From NCBI RefSeq assembly GCF_001431205.1, contig NZ_LGPC01000016.1, positions 62,001 to 126,000 of the forward strand: a stretch of DNA of 64,000 bases, given 5' to 3'. The position numbers and the translations under genes were made by a program. Within the stretch, counting starts at the first letter, position 1; every line of letters starts with the position of its first letter. Source of the DNA: Staphylococcus sp. NAM3COL9 (GTDB taxonomy: Bacteria; Bacillota; Bacilli; Staphylococcales; Staphylococcaceae). Shown here piece after piece: positions 49,629-57,501 of this stretch. The notes under the pieces were generated by a model. That model was not told where the DNA came from. It ran no database searches and saw only the letters and a list, made by a program, of their open reading frames with translations.

Positions 49629-49630
49629 CT

Positions 49631-50506
49631 ATGACCAATGTACTTTACAAAATTGACAGCAATTATGCTCAATTAACTAAAAGTGAGAAAAAGATTGCAG
49701 ATTTTATTTTGAATTCACCACATGAAATTATCAATATGTCAGTACAAGATTTATCTAATGAGATTCATACTAGCACAGCATCTATCGTTAGGTTTAGCAA
49801 AAAAATTACAGATAAAGGTTTCCAAGATTTGAAAATTGCTATTTCACGTTATTTGCCTGATGATGCAATCAATAATAATCACCTTGAATTGGCGGATAAT
49901 GAATCAGTCGATACGCTAAAAACAAAAATGCTATCTCGTGCAACGGACACGATGAACTATGTATCGACGTATATAGATGAATATAGTATTGACAGTATTT
50001 GTGAAACAATGAAGCGTTCAAATACAATATTCCTATTTGGTTATGGCGCTTCACTCGTAATCGTTACTGATTTATTTCAAAAATTATCACGCATTGGACT
50101 CAATGTACGTTTGTTACAAGAAACGCATTTATTTATGTCAACATTAGCAACACATGATGAAAATGACTGTATTCTTTTTGTAACAAATCAAGGTAATCAC
50201 AGTGAAATGCAATCTATGGCTAAAGTCGCAACAGACTATAACATTCCGATCATTACAATTTCTAGTTCTAATGATAACCCTGTCGCAAAAGTCTCAGACC
50301 ATACTTTAATATATGGTCAAACGGATGAAAACGAACTGCGTATGGCTGCAACAACATCACTATTTGCTCAACTTTTTACAGTAGATATACTATACTATCG
50401 TTATATCGCATTGAATTATCAAAGTGCACTAGATTCTATTACACAGTCCAAAATGGCTTTAGATAATTACCGTAAGCATTTATCTAAAATTCAATTTAAA
50501 CATTAA
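49631..50506 (+). CDS. murR: RpiR-family regulator MurR
   Basis: A 291-residue regulator with an N-terminal HTH (VQDLSNEIHTSTASIVRFSKK, split about 38-58) and a C-terminal SIS domain (FLFGYGASLVIVTDL, VTNQGNHSEMQSM). Such regulators sense sugar phosphates; here MurNAc-6-phosphate is expected. It starts 2 bases after murP and ends the operon. Confidence 0.92.
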   Translation: MTNVLYKIDSNYAQLTKSEKKIADFILNSPHEIINMSVQDLSNEIHTSTASIVRFSKKITDKGFQDLKIAISRYLPDDAINNNHLELADNESVDTLKTKMLSRATDTMNYVSTYIDEYSIDSICETMKRSNTIFLFGYGASLVIVTDLFQKLSRIGLNVRLLQETHLFMSTLATHDENDCILFVTNQGNHSEMQSMAKVATDYNIPIITISSSNDNPVAKVSDHTLIYGQTDENELRMAATTSLFAQLFTVDILYYRYIALNYQSALDSITQSKMALDNYRKHLSKIQFKH

Positions 50507-50532
50507 TCTATATGTTAAGTTGGACTTTATAA

Positions 50533-50588
50533 AAGAAAAGAAGCACCTATCGTCAGCATAATATACTGCCTCGATAGGTGCTTCTTTG
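50533..50588 (+). terminator. Terminator of the mur operon
   Basis: Stem AAAGAAGCACCTATCG / CGATAGGTGCTTCTTT. Confidence 0.9.
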
Positions 50589-50593
50589 TGAAT

Positions 50594-50644
50594 TAAAATA
50601 AGGGACTAGTAAATCATAAAGCGATTGTTAGTCCCTTATTAAAA
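50594..50644 (-). terminator. Terminator of the alkaline phosphatase gene
   Basis: Stem AATAAGGGACTA / TAGTCCCTTATT, back to back with the mur operon terminator. Confidence 0.8.
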
Positions 50645-50669
50645 GTTATCTTAAATATTGATATATTGT

Positions 50670-52100
50670 TTATTTAGCTTCATTTTTAAAAAAATCAAAA
50701 ATATTTTTAGCATTATCTATATTATCTATATTTCCTTTGAATTTATCGTTACCAGGCCCATACGCATATGTGTTTACATCTTCACCTGTGTGTCCCGTTG
50801 TAGTCCAACCTGTATTCGATTTATCATTGATTGGTTTTTGAATTGCATCTTGTAATTCTTGTAATTGCCCTTCATATGCTTCATCATCTTCATTTAATTT
50901 TTTCAATTTCTTAGCTTCATCTTTAATTTTATCAATTTGAGCTGCTTCTACTTCAAAACCATATCCTTCATTAACTACTTTTTCAACATCTTCACCTTTT
51001 GCAATTTGCTCAGTCATGTATGTTCCTGAATGTTTCATATCGTGAATTGCTTGAGTGTTCCAAAGGTAGTCTTCACCTTTTGCAATTGATAAACCACCTG
51101 TCGAGTGATCTGCAGTTGCCACTACAAGTGTATCTTTATGTTCTTTAGCATAGTTCATGGCATAATCAAATGATTTTTCAAAACCTTCCATTTCTGACAT
51201 TACACCAGTAACATCATTTGGGTGCCCTGCTTTATCAATCGAAGCGCCTTCCACCATTAAGAAGAATCCTTTATCATTTTGCTGTAATTTATTAACTGCA
51301 GTTTCTGTCATATCTAATAGTTCAGGATTTTTATCAGGTGCGTCTATTTGTAATGGCATATTTCCATCAGCAAACAAACCTAATATCTGTTTACTTGTTG
51401 ATTTTTGTAAATCTGTTTTATTATCTACAACATCATAGCCATCTTTTTTAAATTCATCTGTTAAATTGCCATTTTCTTTACCGAAATATTTTGCGCCACC
51501 ACCGAGTAAGACATCTACTTTATGTTCACCGTTAATTTTATCATTATAAAATTGTTGTGCGATTTCATCTTTTTTATCGCGTGAATCTACGTGTGATGCA
51601 TAAGCTGCAGGTGTCGCATCTGTAATCTCAGCAGTTGAAACTAAACCTGTAGATTTGCCATTTTCTTTTGCTTGTTCTAACACTGTTTTAACATTTTGTT
51701 TATTCTCATCTACACCTATTGCGCCATTATATGTTTTATGACCAGAGCTAAAGGCAGTAGCAGATGCTGCTGAATCCGTTACGTTCTCTTTTGAATCAGC
51801 TGGATTTGTACGTTGATTACCGACAAGATGTTTATCGAACGCAGTTTTTTCCATTTCTTTTGTTTCAGGATTATCTGCGAAATAACGATACGCTGAATTA
51901 TAAGATGGTCCCATCCCATCGCCTACTAAGAATATTACATTTTTAGGATTTTTAGTGTTTCCCATATACGATGCATCAGGTGTTTCATTTGATGCTTTTC
52001 CATCACCAGAAGCATATGTTGAATTTACATTTCCTAATGCAGAGCCAACAACAATTGCACTAGCTACAGTTACAGTTGCTAACTTATTAAATATTTTCAT
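50670..52100 (-). CDS. phoB: Secreted alkaline phosphatase
   Basis: A 476-residue exported phosphatase. The signal peptide ends near residue 30 (TYASG). The catalytic Ser110 is in VTDSAASATAFSSG, the first metal site is VGDGMG (59-64), and GGLSIAKG/DHSTGG and TTGHTGEDV carry the other ligands. Phosphate is released outside the cell. AAAGGAG precedes the ATG. PhoP boxes upstream predict induction by phosphate starvation. Confidence 0.92.
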   Translation of the reverse strand: MKIFNKLATVTVASAIVVGSALGNVNSTYASGDGKASNETPDASYMGNTKNPKNVIFLVGDGMGPSYNSAYRYFADNPETKEMEKTAFDKHLVGNQRTNPADSKENVTDSAASATAFSSGHKTYNGAIGVDENKQNVKTVLEQAKENGKSTGLVSTAEITDATPAAYASHVDSRDKKDEIAQQFYNDKINGEHKVDVLLGGGAKYFGKENGNLTDEFKKDGYDVVDNKTDLQKSTSKQILGLFADGNMPLQIDAPDKNPELLDMTETAVNKLQQNDKGFFLMVEGASIDKAGHPNDVTGVMSEMEGFEKSFDYAMNYAKEHKDTLVVATADHSTGGLSIAKGEDYLWNTQAIHDMKHSGTYMTEQIAKGEDVEKVVNEGYGFEVEAAQIDKIKDEAKKLKKLNEDDEAYEGQLQELQDAIQKPINDKSNTGWTTTGHTGEDVNTYAYGPGNDKFKGNIDNIDNAKNIFDFFKNEAK

Positions 52101-52164
52101 AAATTAATAACTCCTTTGATATGTATTATTGTGCTTACATGTTAAGTGTAATCTTCTAGTTTTG

Positions 52165-52213
52165 TGTCAACATTTTAATTATGTAAATTTTCTGTAAATA
52201 GTGATTATGTAAA
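52165..52213 (-). promoter_or_regulatory. PhoP boxes and -35 of the phosphatase promoter
   Basis: Leftward TTTACA repeats: 52193-52198 and 52182-52187 are exactly 11 bases apart (TTTACA-N5-TTTACA), and a third copy is at 52208-52213. A perfect -35 TTGACA follows at 52165-52170. The repeat matches the PhoP direct-repeat pattern known in Bacillus. Confidence 0.75.
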
Positions 52214-52249
52214 TACTTATATATCCACAGTTTTTAGAGATATTTTTAT

Positions 52250-52307
52250 AATAAAAGGCTAGCTATTTTACAACTTAGTAGTTTCAGTCATTAAATAGCT
52301 AACCTAT
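52250..52307 (-). terminator. Terminator of the amino acid permease
   Basis: Stem AGGCTAGCTATTT / AAATAGCTAACCT, with T-rich DNA leftward. Confidence 0.75.
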
Positions 52308-52333
52308 ATTTAATTGAAATTATTCAACCTACG

Positions 52334-53722
52334 TTAAATTTGTTTATCCTTATCTAACTTATGATAGCCCTTTAAGAAAAAGAACATTGTCATGAATAAT
52401 AAGAATACTATACCTATTACTACAGAGACTACTGTTTCTTTATTAAATAGCATGCCTATCAATACAATAATAAAGAATGCCATTGTAATGTAGTTAGTAA
52501 AAGCCCCACCTGGCATTTTAAATGGATGTCCTTCTACTTCTTCAGGATGATTTTTTCTAAATCTTAAGTGACTAATTAAAATCATAAACCAAGGCACCAT
52601 ACCCGGTAATATAGATGCACTATAAACGTATACAAAGATACTATCTGCACCTTTAATAAATAACGGTAAAATAACGTTCAATAATGCGCCGATTAAAATA
52701 CCTAATGCAATCGCAGTTACAGTCCAGATTGGCACACCATTTTTCATAACTTTACCAAAGAATTTTGGTAGCATACCTTTTTGAGATAAATTCAATGTCA
52801 TACGACTTGCACTAAATATACCTGAGTTACATCCAGACATTGCTGCAGTAAGTACAACAAAGTTTATTAGTCCAGCAGCAAATGTAATACCAACTTTTGC
52901 AAATGTAGCAACAAATGGACTACCAATGTTACCTAATTGATCCCAAGGATACACTGTAACAATTACAAAAATAGCTCCAATATAGAAAATTAATATACGC
53001 CAAATCACACCATTAACTGCACTTTTTATATTTTTTTGTGGATCCTTTGTTTCTCCGGCAGTGATTCCAATTAACTCTACACCTTGATATGAACCAATTA
53101 CGATAGATAATGCAAAGAAGAAACCAATCCAACCGTTAGGCATAAAACCACCGTGTGCCCATAAATTAGAAAGTCCAATTGCCTCTCCTCCATTACCTAA
53201 ACCGAAAAAGATAATTCCAAAACCAGCAATTATCATTAAAATAATCGTTACGATTTTGATCATCGCAAACCAGAATTCAAATTCACCAAAAGCTTTAACT
53301 GACACAAGATTTGCACTAGCCAATAATATTACTACAATAACACCTGGAATCCATTGCGGTAAATCTGGAAACCAATAATGCATATATTCTCCGACGGCTA
53401 TGACCTCACTCATACCGACAACTACCCATTGGAAAATATTACTCCAAGCAGTTAAATAACCAGCTACTGGATGTATGTAATCACTTGCAAAGTTAGCAAA
53501 GGAACCAGAAGTTGGGTGTAAATAAACCATCTCTCCCATTGCTCTCATTACTAAAAATATAAAAATACCTGCAATTAAATATGCAAATATAACAGAAGGA
53601 CCTGTCCATTTTATAGTGCTTGTAGCTCCTAAAAACAGTCCGACTCCAATTGTTCCACCAAGTGCAATCATTCTCATCTGACGTGCACCTAGTCCCCTCT
53701 GCAGCTCATTGTTCTCATTCAT
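52334..53722 (-). CDS. APC-family amino acid permease
   Basis: A 462-residue permease with 12 hydrophobic segments of the amino acid transporter (AAT) type. The N terminus RGLGARQMRMIALGGTIGVGLFLG (split about 9-32) and GESVEL-like GSYQGVELIGITAGE near 210 are typical of the GABA/proline/arginine permease group. The substrate is uncertain. A near-cre palindrome lies upstream. GAGATGGGG precedes the ATG. Confidence 0.87.
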   Translation of the reverse strand: MNENNELQRGLGARQMRMIALGGTIGVGLFLGATSTIKWTGPSVIFAYLIAGIFIFLVMRAMGEMVYLHPTSGSFANFASDYIHPVAGYLTAWSNIFQWVVVGMSEVIAVGEYMHYWFPDLPQWIPGVIVVILLASANLVSVKAFGEFEFWFAMIKIVTIILMIIAGFGIIFFGLGNGGEAIGLSNLWAHGGFMPNGWIGFFFALSIVIGSYQGVELIGITAGETKDPQKNIKSAVNGVIWRILIFYIGAIFVIVTVYPWDQLGNIGSPFVATFAKVGITFAAGLINFVVLTAAMSGCNSGIFSASRMTLNLSQKGMLPKFFGKVMKNGVPIWTVTAIALGILIGALLNVILPLFIKGADSIFVYVYSASILPGMVPWFMILISHLRFRKNHPEEVEGHPFKMPGGAFTNYITMAFFIIVLIGMLFNKETVVSVVIGIVFLLFMTMFFFLKGYHKLDKDKQI

Positions 53723-53825
53723 AATTCAAACCCCATCTCTTTCGATTATAAATAAAGGTGAAACACTTATCATGTCGCCATTATACTATAAATTCTAAAA
53801 ATTTGAAAAATTATTTTTTAAATTA

Positions 53826-53839
53826 TGTAAGGGCTTACA
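53826..53839. promoter_or_regulatory. Near-cre palindrome before the permease
   Basis: TGTAAGGGCTTACA is an otherwise perfect cre palindrome whose central CG is GG, about 105 bases upstream of the permease start. Confidence 0.4.
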
Positions 53840-53935
53840 TTCCGTTATTAATTGTATTTTATTTCGTCAAAAATTGCAAAGTAATTTTAAAAACTTTACT
53901 GATTTTATTTTTATTGGATTGTTTTACGCATATGT

Positions 53936-53952
53936 AAATGATTATCATCAAT
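53936..53952 (+). promoter_or_regulatory. Fur-box-like site
   Basis: AAATGATTATCATCAAT shares the central ATGATTATCAT of the Fur consensus. It lies about 95 bases before the small membrane gene at 54047. The function is unproven. Confidence 0.4.
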
Positions 53953-54046
53953 ATGATGGAGAAGATTACATTCATTTTGTGACATTCTATATTTTAAACT
54001 TTCTATGGTATAATTTTCATTAGATTTTATTACAAAGGAGTCAAAC

Positions 54047-54406
54047 ATGAATAAAATTTTACTTAAAAGAACAATTGCAGTTTCTCTTATCTTTGGTGTA
54101 CTATTTTTCTTATTAAATTATGTTACTGGTTCAGATAGTTCAATTGGACAATTAATTTTAAAAAGTCTACTTGTAATTGTAGTATTTGCTATATTATATT
54201 ATGTCTTATTTTCTATTGTTGATTCACCAGAACGAAAATATAAATTTGGTATCACGATTCCAATCGCATTGTTAATAGTTATTATCATATGTGCTTTAAT
54301 ATCTACTATAAAGGTTGGTATTATTGTCGGTTTAATCCTTGGTATCATCGCTGGTTATGTTTGGGAATATATAGAAAAAAATAAAAATGGTGGTGACAGA
54401 TCTTGA
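54047..54406 (+). CDS. Small membrane protein, first of a pair
   Basis: A 119-residue protein with about four hydrophobic segments and a basic C-terminal tail (EKNKNGGDRS). A central loop DSPERKYKFG is polar. AAAGGAG precedes the ATG. The 60-residue gene that follows overlaps its end by 4 bases, so the two products are probably made together. I do not recognise a family. Confidence 0.7.
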   Translation: MNKILLKRTIAVSLIFGVLFFLLNYVTGSDSSIGQLILKSLLVIVVFAILYYVLFSIVDSPERKYKFGITIPIALLIVIIICALISTIKVGIIVGLILGIIAGYVWEYIEKNKNGGDRS

Positions 54407-54585
54407 GTATGATCATAGGCGTTATTGTAATCATTTTACTAATAGTAAGTTTGATTCCTAATTTAAAAGCAGTAAAAGCCTCCAAAGAAACTGGTGAAAA
54501 AAACACACGTTTTGCAATAATGGTAGGTATAGATTCAATACTACTCGTCCTCGTTGTAGCAACATTAATTTTTCAACTTCTATAA
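54403..54585 (+). CDS. Small membrane protein, second of a pair
   Basis: A 60-residue protein with two hydrophobic segments separated by a charged loop (KAVKASKETGEKNTR). The start is TTG 54403 (overlapping the previous stop) or ATG 54409, with GGTGGTGA upstream. No known family. Coupling with 54047 suggests a two-part membrane unit. Confidence 0.6.
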   Translation: MSMIIGVIVIILLIVSLIPNLKAVKASKETGEKNTRFAIMVGIDSILLVLVVATLIFQLL

Positions 54586-54659
54586 TTGGCAATACATATA
54601 TTAAATATATTCTAAAATATGTAATGAAGTTGACTTTGCTATAGTGATTTGTTTACGTT

Positions 54660-54696
54660 CTAAAGGGAGCCTCCACAAGGAAGCTCCCTTTTTATA
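54660..54696. terminator. Terminator between small membrane genes
   Basis: Stem AAAGGGAGC / GCTCCCTTT with T run, between convergent genes. Confidence 0.85.
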
Positions 54697-54715
54697 TTTA
54701 AAATCAGGTACAAAT

Positions 54716-54907
54716 TTATAATTTATCCTGAAGAACAAAATAATATATTAAACTAGCGCCTAACAAATAAACCATTGTCCCTACCATAAATGATCTGAAT
54801 TGTATTTTAAAAGGTAATTTTTTATTAAAGATTGGTCCTAACACTAAATTACTTATCGCCAATACAATGGGGCCACCCAAGAAAAATAAAATTAAATATC
54901 CACTCAT
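54716..54907 (-). CDS. Small membrane protein downstream of HAD gene
   Basis: A 63-residue protein with two hydrophobic segments and a basic loop (NKKLPFKIQFR). The ATG follows AGAGGCT and begins 4 bases after the HAD phosphatase stop, so they share a transcript. I do not recognise a family. Confidence 0.65.
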   Translation of the reverse strand: MSGYLILFFLGGPIVLAISNLVLGPIFNKKLPFKIQFRSFMVGTMVYLLGASLIYYFVLQDKL

Positions 54908-54911
54908 TTAA

Positions 54912-55556
54912 TTAGCCTCTATTTTTCTCAAAATATGTCGCAATGATTTCTTCACCAGTTAAATCTTTTCCAGTAAATGCCACTTCGCTAAAATCTTGTT
55001 TTTCTGTCATTGTATTTGTATTGACGATAACATCTAAACCAGCTAAAACTGCAGCAGTTGCACCATTAACAGAGTCTTCGATTGCTAAACAATTTCCAGG
55101 GTTGTAATTAAGTTTTTGAACAGCAGTGAGGTATGGTTCAGGGCTTGGTTTAACCGCTTCAACATCTTCTCTCCCTACAACGATATCGATATAATTGCTT
55201 AGTCCTAGACTTTCAAAAGCTGGTTTAATATCAGCTCTATAGCTACTCGTCGCAATCGCCATTGGTATATGACATTTTTTACAATAGTTCATTAACTGTT
55301 TCATTGCATCAATGATTGGCAAGTCAACGCTCGTGCTACTATGTTCAACATAAATTTCATGCTTATTTTCTTTGCCTAATTGACCTTCTAAATAACCATG
55401 TAAATCCGTTGCGGCTCCACCAATAGATTGACGATAAAAATCCAATGTTATTTCAGTTAAATTATGTTTTTTCAAGTGTTTATTAATAATTTCAAATAGA
55501 TGTCTTTCTGTATCAATAATCGTGCCATCAAAATCAAATACGACTGCTCTATACAT
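54912..55556 (-). CDS. HAD-family phosphatase/phosphoglucomutase-like
   Basis: A 214-residue HAD hydrolase of the beta-phosphoglucomutase-like subfamily. Motif I DFDGTIIDTE (8-17), motif II ATSS near 102, and KPSPEPYLTA with EDSVNGATAA for motifs III-IV are all present, with a helical cap between. The substrate is unknown. GAGGAGG precedes the ATG. Confidence 0.85.
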   Translation of the reverse strand: MYRAVVFDFDGTIIDTERHLFEIINKHLKKHNLTEITLDFYRQSIGGAATDLHGYLEGQLGKENKHEIYVEHSSTSVDLPIIDAMKQLMNYCKKCHIPMAIATSSYRADIKPAFESLGLSNYIDIVVGREDVEAVKPSPEPYLTAVQKLNYNPGNCLAIEDSVNGATAAVLAGLDVIVNTNTMTEKQDFSEVAFTGKDLTGEEIIATYFEKNRG

Positions 55557-55666
55557 AATATATCCTCCTCTGTCCCCATGTTGTTTCGTTAAAATATGTT
55601 AATGTTAGCTTATCATATTTTAAAATCGAATTATGCAGTTTCGATTTCAAAATGGTAATATCTAAA

Positions 55667-55696
55667 TTAAAAACTCACTTCAAATTTGAAGTGAGC
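55667..55696 (-). terminator. Terminator of the BASS transporter
   Basis: Perfect stem CTCACTTCAAA / TTTGAAGTGAG, followed leftward by T5. Confidence 0.85.
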
Positions 55697-55720
55697 TTAT
55701 TATATATGCTTCCAATGTTA

Positions 55721-56635
55721 TTACCGTTTATTCCAATATTTTGCTAAAATCGGTCCGGTAATATTGTGTATCAAACTAAATACTGCTCCAGGTACTGCCG
55801 ATAAAGGACTAAAGTGTACGGTAGCGAGTGTTACTGCCAGTCCTGAATTCTGCATACCAACTTCAATCGAAACAGCTTTTTTATCAGCGCGTTCCAATTT
55901 AAATATATTTGCTAATGTATACCCAAGTACGTAACCAACAACGTTATGTAGTATGACTACTGCAAATATGAGTAATCCTGTTTCAAGTATTTGTGACTTA
56001 CTCCCACCTACTACAGAAGCGAGTATGAGTGAAATAGCAATTACAGAAACTATTGGCAATGCAGTTGCAGACTTATCAGCGAATTTTTTAAATACTTTTT
56101 GTAATATAAAGCCAATCGCAATAGGGATAAGTATCACTTGTACTACTGACCAAAACATACTCATAAATGAGACTTGTAACCATTCATGTGCGAATAAATA
56201 AATTAATGCTGGTGTTAAGAATGGTGCAAGCAACGTAGATACACTTGTAATAGCTACAGACAATGCAACATTCGCATTTGCTAAATAACTCATAACGTTA
56301 CTTGATGTCCCCCCTGGACAACACCCAACTAATATTACACCAATTGCAATTTCTGGCGGTAATTGAAATAATTTAGCGATTAAATAAGCTGCTAAAGGCA
56401 TAATTGTGTATTGTAAAACCACCCCAATTATTACGTACTTAGGCGATTGAAATACAATTTTAAAATCTTTAGGATCAATGGTTAACCCCATACCCAACAT
56501 TACGATACCAAGTAAATATGGCACCCAACCACTTAATGTAGCTAACTGAGTTGGAAAAAAAAATCCAATTATTGCAGCGATTAACATCCATATCAAGAAT
56601 GTGTTTGTTGCAAACCTGCTCACTTTTGATAACAT
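55721..56635 (-). CDS. Bile acid:sodium symporter (BASS) family transporter
   Basis: A 304-residue membrane protein with about nine or ten segments. The family signature GCCPGGTSSNVMSYLANANV is near residues 104-123, and EVGMQNSGLAVTLA near 256 carries the second sodium-site residues. Bacterial members can move pantoate or other organic anions (PanS-like); the cargo is unknown. GAGGAAG precedes the ATG. Confidence 0.87.
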   Translation of the reverse strand: MLSKVSRFATNTFLIWMLIAAIIGFFFPTQLATLSGWVPYLLGIVMLGMGLTIDPKDFKIVFQSPKYVIIGVVLQYTIMPLAAYLIAKLFQLPPEIAIGVILVGCCPGGTSSNVMSYLANANVALSVAITSVSTLLAPFLTPALIYLFAHEWLQVSFMSMFWSVVQVILIPIAIGFILQKVFKKFADKSATALPIVSVIAISLILASVVGGSKSQILETGLLIFAVVILHNVVGYVLGYTLANIFKLERADKKAVSIEVGMQNSGLAVTLATVHFSPLSAVPGAVFSLIHNITGPILAKYWNKR

Positions 56636-56900
56636 CTCTAAACACTTCCTCTATGTATTAATAAAGAAAAATGTATCATACTTTAAACGGCTATACAACT
56701 TAATTTTCAAAATATTCCAACTTTTTAAATGACATATTATTAAACTCTAAAATAATTTCCAACTTCGTTCTAAAGACCTAGTGTCAACATTTTAAAAGAG
56801 TGGTACAATTTAATAGAAATAAAAACTTGTATAAATTTAAGTGTAAAGAATATTATGATTAATATCCATATGACACTTTATATAGATGTGGAGGTATAAT

Positions 56901-57431
56901 ATGTTTTTAGATAGAACGGAAACTTTTGTATTAAATATAGGTGGACTTAACAAACGTACCACACGTAAAAATTTAACAACATTATGTAAGCAAATTTATT
57001 TTTGCAACTCATTCAAATTTTCGATTTTCAAAGAAAATAACTTGTATGCATTAAAGGTCAACTTACCAAAGTACCAATTACCATATATTATTAGTTTTCT
57101 TAGCTTTCATAATTATTTAATTTACCAAATTATAGAAAGTAATCATTCTGAAAAGTTATTAGATCTTAATCATTTATTGTTATCTTCTAAACGGTTTGAA
57201 CTGACTATTGATGGACTTTATGACGCTTTTGTCAAAGATAAAGTCATTGATATTTTGAATCTAATCAATCAAACAGAGCATATTATATATACCTTCAATA
57301 AAGATAAAATAAATGTTTCTTGTTCTCCTAAAGTTTTCGCAAAACTCATCCAAATGGTTGCTACTCATAACATTGATGTACTTGGTGCAATATACCAACC
57401 ACGATTAATGAATAAAGCTAGAATTTCGTAA
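56901..57431 (+). CDS. Hypothetical protein, 176 residues
   Basis: A 176-residue soluble basic protein with alternating hydrophobic and charged stretches and three short internal repeats of the form FE/KLTIDGL-IYTFNKDKI. ATG 56901 is six bases after GGAGG; the ATG at 56886 would place that site inside the gene. A promoter with -10 TACAAT is near 56806. A terminator follows. No family recognised; no function proposed. Confidence 0.65.
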   Translation: MFLDRTETFVLNIGGLNKRTTRKNLTTLCKQIYFCNSFKFSIFKENNLYALKVNLPKYQLPYIISFLSFHNYLIYQIIESNHSEKLLDLNHLLLSSKRFELTIDGLYDAFVKDKVIDILNLINQTEHIIYTFNKDKINVSCSPKVFAKLIQMVATHNIDVLGAIYQPRLMNKARIS

Positions 57432-57444
57432 TTCGTCTATATAG

Positions 57445-57491
57445 CAAAGCACAGCCCATGGAACAATTCCATATGGGCTGTGCTTATTTTT
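57445..57491. terminator. Terminator between hypothetical gene and PTS gene
   Basis: Stem AAGCACAGCCCAT / ATGGGCTGTGCTT followed by ATTTTTT, between convergent genes. Confidence 0.9.
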
Positions 57492-57501
57492 TATTATCTA
57501 T

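Larger units (their letters stand above)
53723..54046. promoter_or_regulatory. Divergent control region with cre-like and Fur-like sites
   Basis: About 320 bases between the leftward permease and rightward membrane genes. It holds the palindrome TGTAAGGGCTTACA (53826-53839) and a Fur-like ATGATTATCAT core (53938-53948). Confidence 0.5.

Noticed and set aside
52186..52200. CodY-like motif AATTTTCTGTAAATA before the phosphatase
   Set aside because: Two mismatches to the consensus, and the bases are better explained by the TTTACA PhoP repeats they overlap.
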